From NCBI GenBank assembly GCA_902521485.1, contig CABYRQ010000001.1, forward strand, positions 1 to 64,000: a DNA stretch of 64,000 nt, given 5' to 3'. Of this stretch, positions 27,205 to 36,375 are shown in pieces; the first letter of the stretch is position 1, and the number at the start of each line of letters is the position of its first letter. The notes below the pieces were generated by a model. The model saw only the letters and a list, made by a program, of their open reading frames with translations. It ran no database searches and was not told the DNA's origin. Both the position numbers and the translations under genes were made by a program. This stretch comes from an uncultured Alphaproteobacteria bacterium (GTDB lineage Bacteria; Pseudomonadota; Alphaproteobacteria; HIMB59).

Positions 27205-27768
27205 CTACCTTGCCTGAATATAATTAATTACATCTAATACACCTTTTATGGTTTTAGCATGTTCAATTACCATATCTATTTCTTTTTGATCACTAGAAAC
27301 ACCAAAAAGATATACAATTTGTTTTTGTACCTCAAAGTCGTATTTAAATTTCTTTATATTCGAATCCGTGAAAATCTTTGTAAAAAGTTGCGTACTTATG
27401 AATTTGTCTTTGGCTATATCATCAAGTCCATATCCAGTATCAATTGAAATTTCATTTAAAACTTCATTTACACCATTTTGTTGCCAAGCTAGTCTTACTG
27501 CCTCTAAGCGCATGTCGCCGTAGGGAACTACGCCTGTTAAAAGAACCTTACCTAATTCAACTTCAACATCAATCCTAGTAAATAGAGTTGCGTCATATGA
27601 AAAGTATTTTTCTTTAATACCAAGTTTAATTGTGGCATCGTCCCAACTTTCACTAAATGTTTTTTCATCTTCATTTTCCTTAATGACAGTTTTTGCTCCT
27701 GTAGATACAAGTGACGGACCGCAGCCAATAAAAAATAGTGATAGTAGAATTATAAAATGCTTAGTCAT
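27205..27768 (-). CDS. BON-domain lipoprotein
   Basis: A 187-residue lipoprotein (lipobox FIGC, acylated Cys at residue 16) with two BON domains (about residues 43-110 and 115-185; DVEVELGKVLLTGVVPYGD and KQIVYLFGVSSDQKE). DolP/OsmY-like proteins bind anionic phospholipid and support outer-membrane integrity. The start overlaps the end of rsmI by 8 nt, so the two are one leftward operon, as elsewhere in Proteobacteria. Confidence 0.87.
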   Translation of the reverse strand: MTKHFIILLSLFFIGCGPSLVSTGAKTVIKENEDEKTFSESWDDATIKLGIKEKYFSYDATLFTRIDVEVELGKVLLTGVVPYGDMRLEAVRLAWQQNGVNEVLNEISIDTGYGLDDIAKDKFISTQLFTKIFTDSNIKKFKYDFEVQKQIVYLFGVSSDQKEIDMVIEHAKTIKGVLDVINYIQAR

Positions 27769-28579
27769 CTTTTAAATTGATTGATAATTTATAAAAATCA
27801 TTTCTAGATATTTTATACTTACTTTTAAGCTGTTGATAAGCCTTTTTTACACCTACCTCTCTAATTATCTCCTTAATCTCTTTTAAATCGAAATCTTTAA
27901 TCTTGTCAGTCTCTTTTTCAACACTAACAGCTAAAACTAACTCACCTTTAATTCCAGAGTAATTAAAGTTTTCATAATTTTTGTGATCTATATGTATTCT
28001 TTCCTCAAATAGTTTTGTCAGTTCTTTAAGTATTACAATTTCAAATGTTTCAGAAATAGAGGCAATAGCATAAACGTCTTTACGTAATTGTTGTTTAGTT
28101 GAGTAAATAATTAAATTATTAATTCTATTCTCTAAGAGAGTTTTTTCTTTATGTTCTTTTTTTTTGGGAAGAAAACCAACAAAGGTAAATTTTTTTTTAT
28201 TTAAAAAACCACTTAGTTGAATACCTGGGATTAAGGCGCTAGCACCAGGTATTGAATATACATTTACCTGATTTTCAAACATAAAATTTATTAATTGGTT
28301 TCCAGGATCTGATATAAGGGGAGAACCAGAGTCTGATATCAATGATATCACTTGATTAGATTTTAATAATTTATATATGTAATCTTTCTTTTTATTAAAG
28401 TCGTGATCAGTGTATTTAGATAATGATGTTTTGATATCATATCTTTTCAAAAGCTTTTTACTATTAGTAGTGTTCTCACATAAAATTAAATTAGAATTTT
28501 TTAAAACATTTATAGCTCTTAATGTGATATCATCTAAATTTCCTATGGGAGTTGAAACTAAATAGAGACCTGGGTTCAT
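27761..28579 (-). CDS. rsmI: 16S rRNA (cytidine-1402-2'-O)-methyltransferase RsmI
   Basis: A 272-residue SAM methyltransferase of the tetrapyrrole methylase fold that modifies C1402 of 16S rRNA. The N-terminal LYLVSTPIGNLDDITLRA, LISDSGSPLISDPG and FVGFLPKKK motifs are typical. The usual AEDTR is CENTT here. Its ATG is separated by only one base from the divergent LpoA-like ATG, so each promoter must lie within the other gene. Confidence 0.95.
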   Translation of the reverse strand: MNPGLYLVSTPIGNLDDITLRAINVLKNSNLILCENTTNSKKLLKRYDIKTSLSKYTDHDFNKKKDYIYKLLKSNQVISLISDSGSPLISDPGNQLINFMFENQVNVYSIPGASALIPGIQLSGFLNKKKFTFVGFLPKKKEHKEKTLLENRINNLIIYSTKQQLRKDVYAIASISETFEIVILKELTKLFEERIHIDHKNYENFNYSGIKGELVLAVSVEKETDKIKDFDLKEIKEIIREVGVKKAYQQLKSKYKISRNDFYKLSINLKDD

Positions 28580-28580
28580 T

Positions 28581-29657
28581 ATGAGTTTATTTAAAAATTT
28601 AACTATATTACTAACATTAATATCATTTTTTAGTTGTGCCCCAACAACAATCGAGAAAAAAAAGCCGATTGAAAAGGCACCAGAAAAAGTTGAAGAGATA
28701 GAAATTGTTGAAGAGATAGAGGAGGAAATAGAGAAAGTTGAGACAATAAAGAAGCCATCAAAACCTGGAGATAAAATAATTGATTTTAATAATATCGATA
28801 AAATAATTGTTTTTTTATCAGACGACGAAATTTTAACATCCTTGTTTTATGATGTTTTTATAAAAGAAATCGATAACTTTCCTGATATCAAAAAAATAGA
28901 ATTTATCTATTCAATTGATGAAATACAAAACTCAATCGACAATTCTCTCATTATAGGCCCCACCAATTCAAAAGATTTGTTCGACTTGCCAAATAAACTC
29001 GGTGAAAATACATTTACGATTTCTTTATCAAATGACTTCTCTGTAATGAATAAGTATGCAGATAATGAAATCATTTTCGTATTTAGTAGCCCTTACCAAC
29101 ACGTTGAAATACTTGGAGATTATATCAATTCATCAAACTCACTTGGTGTATTATACAAACAAAACGAATATGGATTGAAATTATTTGAATATTTTAAAGA
29201 TACCTACCCACTAAAATATATTAAATCATCTCCATTTGGAGACAGCGCAGTAGATTTGGAATTATCAGTGAAGTTGATGGGAGACTTAAATACATATGAT
29301 AACATAATTATTTTTGATGATACTTTTAGTTATAAAGATTTAGTGGGATATTTAGCAACAGAGGACGGAACTTATCCTCTTGAGAGAACATTCCTAATTG
29401 ACAATTTTTTAGAGCAAAGAAAGAATTTAGAAAATTATTATAAGCCTATTAATCGGACTTTCTTGCAAAATATCGATTTGACTACCATGGATGAACCGCA
29501 TCGGGAGTTCTTCTTCAGGACCTCAGTAAAAATATCACTAACTGTTGCTAATCAAATTTTAAAAAATAATTTTTTACCAAGTGCTATTGATTTAGAGGAT
29601 TTTGGAAGATTGCCTATAGAAAATATGATGATTAATTATCCTGTGATATTTGATTAG
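28581..29657 (+). CDS. LpoA/YraM-like lipoprotein (putative penicillin-binding protein activator)
   Basis: A 358-residue lipoprotein (lipobox FFSC, Cys at residue 19). Residues 24-60 are a charged Glu/Lys/Pro linker; residues about 65-358 look like a periplasmic-binding-protein type I fold (NSLIIGPTNSKDL; SNSLGVLYKQNEYGLKLFEYF; YDNIIIFDDTFSY). Divergence from rsmI is the conserved arrangement of lpoA in Proteobacteria, where it activates the peptidoglycan synthase PBP1A. The role is inferred from context and fold. The last 26 nt overlap convergent rdgB. Confidence 0.72.
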   Translation: MSLFKNLTILLTLISFFSCAPTTIEKKKPIEKAPEKVEEIEIVEEIEEEIEKVETIKKPSKPGDKIIDFNNIDKIIVFLSDDEILTSLFYDVFIKEIDNFPDIKKIEFIYSIDEIQNSIDNSLIIGPTNSKDLFDLPNKLGENTFTISLSNDFSVMNKYADNEIIFVFSSPYQHVEILGDYINSSNSLGVLYKQNEYGLKLFEYFKDTYPLKYIKSSPFGDSAVDLELSVKLMGDLNTYDNIIIFDDTFSYKDLVGYLATEDGTYPLERTFLIDNFLEQRKNLENYYKPINRTFLQNIDLTTMDEPHREFFFRTSVKISLTVANQILKNNFLPSAIDLEDFGRLPIENMMINYPVIFD

Positions 29658-30231
29658 ATAATTTTTTAAAAGCCTCATACCTGTGAGAATTTATTAATTT
29701 TTGTTCCTCATTCATTTCAGCGAATGTCTTATTATTGTTTGTAGGAATAAAATATGGATCATAGCCAAAACCATTATTACCTCTTTTATTTTTTATTATA
29801 TAACCTGGAATGGATCCTGATACCATATATCTTTGGTTTGTTCCTAAAACGCAAATAGAACAAAAAAAAGATGCATCAATATAACTTAAACTTTCAAATT
29901 TGCTAAAAATAAAATCTATAACTTTTTGCTCACCGCCTAATTTTTTTGCCTCTCTTGCTGTCTTTATCCCTGGATAGTTTTTTAATTTATTTACAACAAA
30001 TCCACTATCATCACATAGTACAAGTGTATTTGTTTTATTTAAAAAATATTTTGATTTTATTTCACAATTTTCCTCAAAAGTTTTACCATCTTCAGTTGGT
30101 TCACCAATATTGTTAAACTCATTTAGATTTAAAAATTCATATTCATTAAATAGATTGAAGTGCTTTATATAAAAAATAAATTCCTTTAATTTTCCAGTAT
30201 TATTAGTGCCAAGTAATAAATTATTTTTCAA
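29632..30231 (-). CDS. rdgB: XTP/dITP pyrophosphatase (RdgB/Ham1)
   Basis: A house-cleaning NTPase that hydrolyses dITP and XTP to monophosphates. I set the start at the TTG at 30231, which yields 199 residues beginning LKNNLLLGTNNTGKLKEF, where homologues begin; a longer frame reaches an ATG at 30279 but adds residues foreign to the family. Conserved motifs are TNNTGKLKEF, LCDDSGFVVNKLKNYPGI and NGFGYDPYFIP with SHRYEAFKKL. The start overlaps the rph end by 11 nt; the rph-rdgB pair is common. Confidence 0.93.
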   Translation of the reverse strand: MKNNLLLGTNNTGKLKEFIFYIKHFNLFNEYEFLNLNEFNNIGEPTEDGKTFEENCEIKSKYFLNKTNTLVLCDDSGFVVNKLKNYPGIKTAREAKKLGGEQKVIDFIFSKFESLSYIDASFFCSICVLGTNQRYMVSGSIPGYIIKNKRGNNGFGYDPYFIPTNNNKTFAEMNEEQKLINSHRYEAFKKLSNQISQDN

Positions 30232-30946
30232 TTGCCAAGTTTTGAATATTGAAAATTTCTGGCATCGATCCCTCAACAAGTTCTATGAAACTCATAATTG
30301 TTTTCTTGCTAAATTTAGCCTCTTCACCAGTAGATTGAAATTCAATAAATTGACCATCATTTGCCATTACTACATTACAATCTACTTCAGCACTCGAGTC
30401 TTCAATATAATTTAAATCTATGCATGATGTTCCCTTAACAACACCTACCGATATTGCTGCAACTTGATTTACTATAATTGCCTTTGATAAGTTAAATTTA
30501 TTTTTGAACTCATTAATTGATCGAACAAGACTAACATATCCACCAATGATAGATGCTGTCCTTGTTCCTCCATCAGCACTAATTACATCACAATCAATCT
30601 TGATAGTTTTTTCGCCAAGTATATCTAAATTAACAGCACATCTTAAGCTTCTCCCAATAAGTCTCTGAATTTCTTGTGTTCTTCCAGATTGTCTACCTTT
30701 GGCTGCCTCTCTGTCCATTCTTTCAGATGTAGAAGAAGGTAACATACCATATTCTGCGGTTAACCAACCTTTTCCAGAATTTCTTAAAAATCCAGGTACT
30801 CTATCTTCAATAATCGCTGAGCAACAAACATGAGTATTTCCTAATTTTACTAGACATGATGATTGATTATTTGGTTGAAAGCCTGGAATTATTTCTAAAT
30901 TTCTAATTTTAGAAAGTTCTCTATCATTTCTTGTATATCCAGACAT
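30221..30946 (-). CDS. rph: Ribonuclease PH
   Basis: A 241-residue phosphorolytic 3'-5' exoribonuclease that trims tRNA 3' ends. Signatures include RPNNQSS-like FQPNNQSSCLVKLGNTHVCC, GWLTAEYGMLPSST, RQSGRTQEIQRLIGRSLR and DCDVISADGGTRTASI. Divergent from hrcA with a 41-bp spacer, the rph/hrcA arrangement typical of Alphaproteobacteria. Confidence 0.96.
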   Translation of the reverse strand: MSGYTRNDRELSKIRNLEIIPGFQPNNQSSCLVKLGNTHVCCSAIIEDRVPGFLRNSGKGWLTAEYGMLPSSTSERMDREAAKGRQSGRTQEIQRLIGRSLRCAVNLDILGEKTIKIDCDVISADGGTRTASIIGGYVSLVRSINEFKNKFNLSKAIIVNQVAAISVGVVKGTSCIDLNYIEDSSAEVDCNVVMANDGQFIEFQSTGEEAKFSKKTIMSFIELVEGSMPEIFNIQNLAIEK

Positions 30947-30987
30947 TTATGTTTTATTATTTTAAATTATAAGATTAATTAAGATTA

Positions 30988-32010
30988 ATGAATAAAAAAA
31001 TTACTGATATTGGAGCAAGATCAAAACTAATATTCAAGTCTCTTGTTGAAAGTTACTTGAAAACAGGTGAGCCTATGGGCTCCAAAGCACTTAGTTCAAA
31101 AATTTCTTATAAACTCTCACCAGCAACAATAAGAAATGTTTTAAACGAAATAAATTTTCACGGACTCATACAAAAAGGTCATTTCTCTGCAGGTAGTATA
31201 CCAACTGATTTAGGTTTACAATTTTATACTCATGCACTTTTAGAGCCAGGATCAATTAGTAAAAGTGAAAAAGAGATTATTGAGAAATCATCTAAAATGA
31301 ATAATCTTTTAAATGAACAAGAAATAATCACTAACACTTTAAATGGCCTATCTAATCAAGCTAGTCTTGTTATTAATAATGAAAAAATAACAAAAATTAA
31401 AAAAATTGACTTTCACAAAATTGATAACCATAAGGTAATATTCATTATTGAGCATGAAGATGGGTATACGTCTAATAGAATAGTAGAAATTGATGAAAAT
31501 ATTCAGACAGAAGATTTAAATAGTATTGGCAACTTTATAAATAAGTTTTCAAAATATATGACGCCTACAGAAATTCAAAATAATATAAAAACTTTTATAA
31601 AATCTGCAAAAAGTCAAATAACCAACACTTCAAAAAAACTACTTCTTAAAGGTATAAAAATTGAAAAGTCTCAAAATACAGAAACTTTTTTTGTTAGAGG
31701 TCTGCCAAATTTAATTAAGAATAATTTAGAAACAGATCTAGACAGTATAAATGAGCTTTTGAGTGATATTGAAACAGGTAAAATGGCAAACAAAATGATT
31801 AAGGCCTTGAAAAAATCAAAAGGAGTGCAAATATTTATAGGAAGCAATACAAACTTTTTTAAAAATACAAACTTATCTATGATTTTATCAAATTATAAAA
31901 CTAAAAATGGACTCACTGGTGCTATTGGTGTAATAGGCCCAAAAAGAATTGATTATCAGCGAATTGTTCCTATTGTGAGCTATATGTCTGAAACAATATC
32001 AAAAAAATAA
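30988..32010 (+). CDS. hrcA: Heat-inducible transcription repressor HrcA
   Basis: A 340-residue repressor that normally binds CIRCE operators. The winged-helix N-terminus has SYLKTGEPMGSKALSSK and LSPATIRNVLNEI; the C-terminal dimer domain includes IFIGSNTNFF and TGAIGVIGPKRIDYQR. It is followed after 10 nt by grpE. I see no CIRCE inverted repeat upstream of hrcA or dnaK in this window, so its targets (perhaps groESL) must lie elsewhere. Confidence 0.93.
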   Translation: MNKKITDIGARSKLIFKSLVESYLKTGEPMGSKALSSKISYKLSPATIRNVLNEINFHGLIQKGHFSAGSIPTDLGLQFYTHALLEPGSISKSEKEIIEKSSKMNNLLNEQEIITNTLNGLSNQASLVINNEKITKIKKIDFHKIDNHKVIFIIEHEDGYTSNRIVEIDENIQTEDLNSIGNFINKFSKYMTPTEIQNNIKTFIKSAKSQITNTSKKLLLKGIKIEKSQNTETFFVRGLPNLIKNNLETDLDSINELLSDIETGKMANKMIKALKKSKGVQIFIGSNTNFFKNTNLSMILSNYKTKNGLTGAIGVIGPKRIDYQRIVPIVSYMSETISKK

Positions 32011-32020
32011 AGGAACTATT

Positions 32021-32644
32021 ATGGAAGAAGAAAAGAAATACAAAGATCAAGCTCAGCAAGAAGAAGATTTTACAGAAGATCAAGAAACCAATGTGAATGA
32101 TGTAGATGAAAATTCAGATACTAATGAGGATGAAATCCAAAGACTCAAAGAGGAAATTGAGAGTTTAAAAGATCAAAGGTTAAGAGCTGTTGCTGAACTA
32201 GAAAACTTAAGAAAAAGGGCAGAAAAAGATCAATCAGATGCACTTAAATATGGTATAGCTAACTTTGCAAAAGAAATCATTAATATCGGTGACAATATCG
32301 AAAGAGCAAAATCAAGTATTTCAGAGGAAGTGAGATCCAATGAAAGCATTAAATCTGTCGTGGATGGCTTAGATCTAATTGCACAATCTACAATGGCCAC
32401 TTTCGAAAAAATTGGCATCAAAAAAATTGAAAGTATAAACCAAAAATTTGATCATAATTTACACCAAGCCATGATGGAAATTGAAAAAAATGACTGTGAG
32501 CCCGGAACTATTGTCCAAGAACTAATTCCAGGCTACACTTTGCATGATAGGTTGCTAAGACCAGCAATGGTAGGGGTATCAAAAAAATCTCAAGAAAATC
32601 AAGACGATAAAGCAATTAAAGAAGAAGAGAAATCCGAAAAGTAA
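32021..32644 (+). CDS. grpE: Nucleotide exchange factor GrpE
   Basis: A 207-residue DnaK co-chaperone. A Glu/Asp-rich N-terminus leads into the long dimerising coiled coil (LKEEIESLKDQRLRAVAEL, ENLRKRAEKDQSDALKYG) and a C-terminal beta domain (HNLHQAMMEIEK, EPGTIVQELIPGY, LLRPAMVGVSK). Co-transcribed with hrcA; dnaK follows after 90 bp carrying its own promoter. Confidence 0.95.
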   Translation: MEEEKKYKDQAQQEEDFTEDQETNVNDVDENSDTNEDEIQRLKEEIESLKDQRLRAVAELENLRKRAEKDQSDALKYGIANFAKEIINIGDNIERAKSSISEEVRSNESIKSVVDGLDLIAQSTMATFEKIGIKKIESINQKFDHNLHQAMMEIEKNDCEPGTIVQELIPGYTLHDRLLRPAMVGVSKKSQENQDDKAIKEEEKSEK

Positions 32645-32667
32645 GAAAATTCAATGGTTTTAATGCT

Positions 32668-32695
32668 CTTGAATTAAGTAAGTATCAACCCATAT
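32668..32695 (+). promoter_or_regulatory. Heat-shock (sigma-32/RpoH type) promoter of dnaK
   Basis: CTTGAA at 32668-32673, a 15-nt spacer and CCCATAT at 32689-32695 match the RpoH consensus (CTTGAA, 13-15 nt, CCCCAT-T). It lies about 40 nt before the dnaK ATG, giving a short leader with AGTAGGAAAAC close to the start as a ribosome site. This implies RpoH control of dnaKJ here. Confidence 0.8.
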
Positions 32696-32734
32696 AAATA
32701 TAAGATTATTTATTTTTTAAAGTAGGAAAACAAA

Positions 32735-34666
32735 ATGGCTAAAGTAATTGGAATTGATTTAGGTACCACCAACTCTTGTGTGGCGATAATGGATGGAAAG
32801 AATCCAAAAGTAATAGAGAACTCTGAGGGTGCTAGAACAACACCTTCTGTTGTAGCTTTTACTGAAAGCGAAAAACTAATTGGTCAATCTGCAAAAAGAC
32901 AAGCAGTTACAAACCCCGAAAATACACTTTATGCCGTAAAAAGATTTATTGGCCGAAGTTTTGAAGATGACACTGTGCAAAAAGACGTAGGGTTATCTCC
33001 ATTTAAAATTATTAAAGGTAACAACGGGGACGCATGGGTTGAAGCTCATGGTGAAAAATATAGCCCTAGTCAAATCTCTGCATTTATTCTTCAAAAAATG
33101 AAAGAGACAGCTGAGTCTTATACAGGTGAAACTATTACACAAGCAGTGATAACAGTTCCTGCTTATTTTAATGATGCACAAAGACAAGCAACTAAAGATG
33201 CTGGTAAAATTGCTGGATTAGAAGTTTTAAGAATCATTAACGAACCAACCGCTGCCTCACTAGCATATGGATTAGATAAAAAACAATCAGGCACTGTAGT
33301 TGTCTACGATTTAGGCGGTGGCACATTTGATGTATCAATTTTAGAGGTGGGAGATGGTGTATTCGAAGTTAAGTCTACAAATGGTGATACACACTTAGGT
33401 GGTGAAGACTTTGATTTAAGAATTATTGATTTTCTAGCTAGTGAATTTAAAAAAGAGCAAGGTATAGATTTAAAAAATGATAAATTAGCTTTACAACGTT
33501 TAAAAGAGGCTGCTGAAAAAGCTAAAATTGAATTGTCAAGTTCAACTCAAACAGACGTAAATTTACCTTTTATTACTGCTGATCAATCTGGCCCCAAACA
33601 CTTAAATGTGAAACTTACCAGAGCTAAGCTTGAAGAGTTGGTTGACGACTTGCTCCAAAATACAATTGAACCTTGTAAAAAAGCTCTTAGTGACGCTGGT
33701 CTTTCAGCAAGTGACATAAACGATGTCATTTTAGTTGGGGGAATGACAAGAATGCCAAAAGTAACAGAAATTGTTAAAAACTTTTTTGGGAAAGACCCTA
33801 GTAAAGGTGTTAACCCCGATGAAGTTGTGGCTATGGGAGCAGCCATCCAGGCAGGTGTTTTACAAGGTGATGTAAAAGATGTCTTACTTTTAGATGTGAC
33901 ACCACTTTCTTTAGGTATAGAAACACTAGGTGGAGTATTCACTAAGTTAATTGAAAGAAATACAACTGTTCCAACAAAAAAAAGCCAAGTATTTTCAACA
34001 GCAGAGGACAATCAAAATGCCGTTACTATCAGAGTCTTTCAGGGCGAAAGAGAAATGGCCGCTGATAACAAGCTTTTAGGTCAATTCGATTTAGTTGGCA
34101 TACCTCCTGCTCCAAGAGGAACACCACAAATTGAGGTGACTTTCGATATTGACGCTAACGGTATTGTCAATGTATCTGCAAAAGATAAATCTACAGGTAA
34201 AGAGCAACAAATTAAAATCCAAGCATCTGGTGGCCTATCAGATGAAGAGATTGACAAAATGGTTAAAGATGCTGAAGCTAATGCTGAAACTGATAAGAAG
34301 AAAAGAGAAGAGGTTGATGTTAAAAATCAAGCCGATAGTCTTGTCTTTCAAGTGGAAAAAAACATAAAAGAGCATGGCGATAAAATCAGTCCCGAAGATA
34401 AGTCTAAAATAGAAGCAGACTTAAAAGATTTAAAAGAAGCGCTCGAAAAAAATGAGATTGAGACCATAAAACAAAAAACAGAAGACCTAACTCAATCATC
34501 CATGAAGATGGGCGAAGCTATGTACAAAGATCAACAATCATCTGAGGCACCTGGTGCAGAGCAACCTAAGCAAGAAGATAACACTAATGAAACTAAAAGC
34601 GATGATGATGTTATAGACGCAGACTACGAAGAAGTAGACGACGATAAAAAAGCAAGCGGACAGTAA
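32735..34666 (+). CDS. dnaK: Molecular chaperone DnaK (Hsp70)
   Basis: A 643-residue ATP-driven chaperone. The nucleotide-binding domain shows [35 protein letters not shown] and [12 protein letters not shown]; the linker [19 protein letters not shown] precedes the substrate domain, and the C-terminus ends in an acidic tail ([14 protein letters not shown]). Full length and highly conserved. It is followed by dnaJ after 23 nt. The coding sequence is a little richer in G+C than neighbours, fitting high expression. Confidence 0.98.
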   Translation: MAKVIGIDLGTTNSCVAIMDGKNPKVIENSEGARTTPSVVAFTESEKLIGQSAKRQAVTNPENTLYAVKRFIGRSFEDDTVQKDVGLSPFKIIKGNNGDAWVEAHGEKYSPSQISAFILQKMKETAESYTGETITQAVITVPAYFNDAQRQATKDAGKIAGLEVLRIINEPTAASLAYGLDKKQSGTVVVYDLGGGTFDVSILEVGDGVFEVKSTNGDTHLGGEDFDLRIIDFLASEFKKEQGIDLKNDKLALQRLKEAAEKAKIELSSSTQTDVNLPFITADQSGPKHLNVKLTRAKLEELVDDLLQNTIEPCKKALSDAGLSASDINDVILVGGMTRMPKVTEIVKNFFGKDPSKGVNPDEVVAMGAAIQAGVLQGDVKDVLLLDVTPLSLGIETLGGVFTKLIERNTTVPTKKSQVFSTAEDNQNAVTIRVFQGEREMAADNKLLGQFDLVGIPPAPRGTPQIEVTFDIDANGIVNVSAKDKSTGKEQQIKIQASGGLSDEEIDKMVKDAEANAETDKKKREEVDVKNQADSLVFQVEKNIKEHGDKISPEDKSKIEADLKDLKEALEKNEIETIKQKTEDLTQSSMKMGEAMYKDQQSSEAPGAEQPKQEDNTNETKSDDDVIDADYEEVDDDKKASGQ

Positions 34667-34689
34667 CTCTTAGCTTGTTTTAAAATATT

Positions 34690-35769
34690 ATGGCTGAGGA
34701 TTTTTATGACACTCTTGGTATATCCCGTGAAGCTAGTGACTCTGAAATAAAAAGTGCTTACCGAAAATTAGCAATGAAATATCATCCTGATCGAAATCAG
34801 GGTGACTCTGATGCTGAACAAAAATTTAAAGATGTGAGCCAAGCATATGAAATTTTAAAAGATCCAAAAAAAAGACAAACTTATGATCAATTTGGTCATG
34901 CTGCTTTTGAACAAGGTGGTGGTGGAGCTGGTGGATTTGGCCAACAGGGCTTTGGTGGTTTCTCAGATATTTTTGAAGATATTTTTGGTGCATTTGGTGA
35001 GGGCGGTCAGCGCGAAAGTAGAGGCGATGATTTGCGCTACGATGTTACTATTGACCTAGAAGAGGCTTTTACCGGAAAATCATTAGAAGTAACTATACCC
35101 AAAATGATTAATTGTCCTGAACAGCATAGTTATAAAAGTTGCTCTACTTGCCAGGGTTATGGAAAAGTTAGAACACAGAGCGGGTTTTTTTCAATGGAAA
35201 GGACCTGTGGTAGGTGTGGCGGAACTGGGCAAGAAATGAAAGGTCGATGCTCAAAATGTAGTAATACGGGACGAATTAAACAGAATAAAAAAATTCAAAT
35301 AAAAATACCTGCTGGAGTTGAAACAGGTAACAGAATTAGAATGAGCGGAGAAGGAGAAGCTGGAGAAAGAGGCGGCTCCTATGGGGACCTTTACGTTTTT
35401 ATAAATATAAATAACCACAAACTTTTCCAAAGAGAACGAGATAACATCATTTGTGATGTTGCTATACCTTTTACTACAGCAACTCTGGGTGGAAATATTG
35501 AAGTTCCTACTATAGAAAAAAAAATGGTTAGTGTTTCCATACCAAAAGGAATGCAGTCAGGTCATAAACTTAGAATCAAAGGTAAGGGAATGAGCATTCT
35601 GAGAACAAACACAAGAGGCGATATGATTGTTAAAGTACATGCTGAAACACCAGTAAACTTATCTTCAGATCAAGAAAAACTTTTAAATCAATTTAATGAA
35701 ACCCTTACTAAGAAAAATTCTAAAATGACAGAAGGGTTTTTTGATAAAGTAAAAAAAATGTTTAATTAA
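34690..35769 (+). CDS. dnaJ: Co-chaperone DnaJ with incomplete first zinc motif
   Basis: A 359-residue Hsp40. The J domain has the HPD motif (KYHPDRNQ), followed by a Gly/Phe linker and two C-terminal beta domains. The zinc region has Cys 151/154 and 173/176 (motifs II and III, making the second zinc site), and Cys 187/190 (motif IV), but motif I is reduced to CPEQH (Cys 142, with Gln where the second Cys belongs), and the linker to motif II is shortened. The first zinc site, built from motifs I and IV, is therefore probably altered or lost. The stop overlaps the ogt start as TAATG. Confidence 0.95.
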   Translation: MAEDFYDTLGISREASDSEIKSAYRKLAMKYHPDRNQGDSDAEQKFKDVSQAYEILKDPKKRQTYDQFGHAAFEQGGGGAGGFGQQGFGGFSDIFEDIFGAFGEGGQRESRGDDLRYDVTIDLEEAFTGKSLEVTIPKMINCPEQHSYKSCSTCQGYGKVRTQSGFFSMERTCGRCGGTGQEMKGRCSKCSNTGRIKQNKKIQIKIPAGVETGNRIRMSGEGEAGERGGSYGDLYVFININNHKLFQRERDNIICDVAIPFTTATLGGNIEVPTIEKKMVSVSIPKGMQSGHKLRIKGKGMSILRTNTRGDMIVKVHAETPVNLSSDQEKLLNQFNETLTKKNSKMTEGFFDKVKKMFN

Positions 35770-36284
35770 TGAATTACCGTTTTGATTTTATCGAAACACC
35801 AATAATTAAACTTTTTGCCCTAGATAGTTCAGAGGGAATTCACTTTCTTATAAAAGATGGTGATAAAAGAATTAAAAATATACTTAAATTATATAATCCA
35901 ACTAAAGGTTTAAAATTAAAAAAAGTAAACGAACAAATAAACAATTTTTTGAAAGGTAAAATTTCTATACAAAAAAATATCAAAATAAAGTTCCTCGAAG
36001 GAACTACATTACAAAAAAAAGTTTGGACAGAAATTATTAAAATTCCGTACGGTCACACGATTTCTTACACAGATCTTGCTATAAAAATAAAAAGACCAGA
36101 TACAGTAAGAGCTATAGCTTCAGCGGTTGGTAAAAATCCTGTTGGATTATTGGTCCCTTGTCACAGAGTAGTGAGAAAAAATGGAGATCTAGGTGGATAT
36201 ATGTGGGGCGAAAAATTTAAGAGAAAAATACTAGATATAGAGGGTAGAGGAACGGCTGACTCGACATATAGAGGAGGAAAGTGA
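35769..36284 (+). CDS. ogt: Methylated-DNA-protein cysteine methyltransferase
   Basis: A 171-residue suicide DNA-repair protein that takes alkyl groups from O6-methylguanine. The active site is LLVPCHRVV (Cys near residue 130), preceded by IPYGHTISYTDLA (helix-turn-helix and Tyr) and AVGKNPVG; RTV-type DNA contacts appear as DTVRAIASAVG. The family usually ends soon after KRKILDIEG, so the last 12 residues (RGTADSTYRGGK) are an extension read through the start of the GC-rich hairpin that follows. It is probably co-transcribed with dnaKJ. Confidence 0.93.
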   Translation: MNYRFDFIETPIIKLFALDSSEGIHFLIKDGDKRIKNILKLYNPTKGLKLKKVNEQINNFLKGKISIQKNIKIKFLEGTTLQKKVWTEIIKIPYGHTISYTDLAIKIKRPDTVRAIASAVGKNPVGLLVPCHRVVRKNGDLGGYMWGEKFKRKILDIEGRGTADSTYRGGK

Positions 36285-36298
36285 GATACCGAATCAGC
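36256..36298. repeat. GC-rich hairpin at the end of ogt
   Basis: GGCTGACTC at 36256-36264 pairs with GAATCAGCC at 36290-36298 with one mismatch, around a 25-nt loop. It covers the ogt stop and is followed by a C run and a 91-bp spacer to the next gene. There is no T run, so it is not a standard terminator. The loop holds GAGGAGGAAAGTG, a string closely repeated on the minus strand in the element at 39541-39590. Function unknown. Confidence 0.4.
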
Positions 36299-36375
36299 CC
36301 CCGCATGAATGCTAACTGAACACTAATAAATATTTTGATATAGTCAAAAGTTGTTCAAGTGTTAAATATCCAAAA

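Noticed and set aside
30947-30987. CIRCE operator before hrcA
   Set aside because: No TTAGCACTC inverted repeat is present in the spacer.
33583-34011. Leftward 142-codon frame within dnaK
   Set aside because: Antisense dnaK frames are commonly open because of codon bias; no independent support.
36270-36300. TPP-riboswitch-like string GAGATACCGAATCAG before the MFS gene
   Set aside because: The ordered conserved segments of the TPP element (CUGAUCUGG, AUACCAGCGUAGG) are missing and the segment forms part of a different hairpin.
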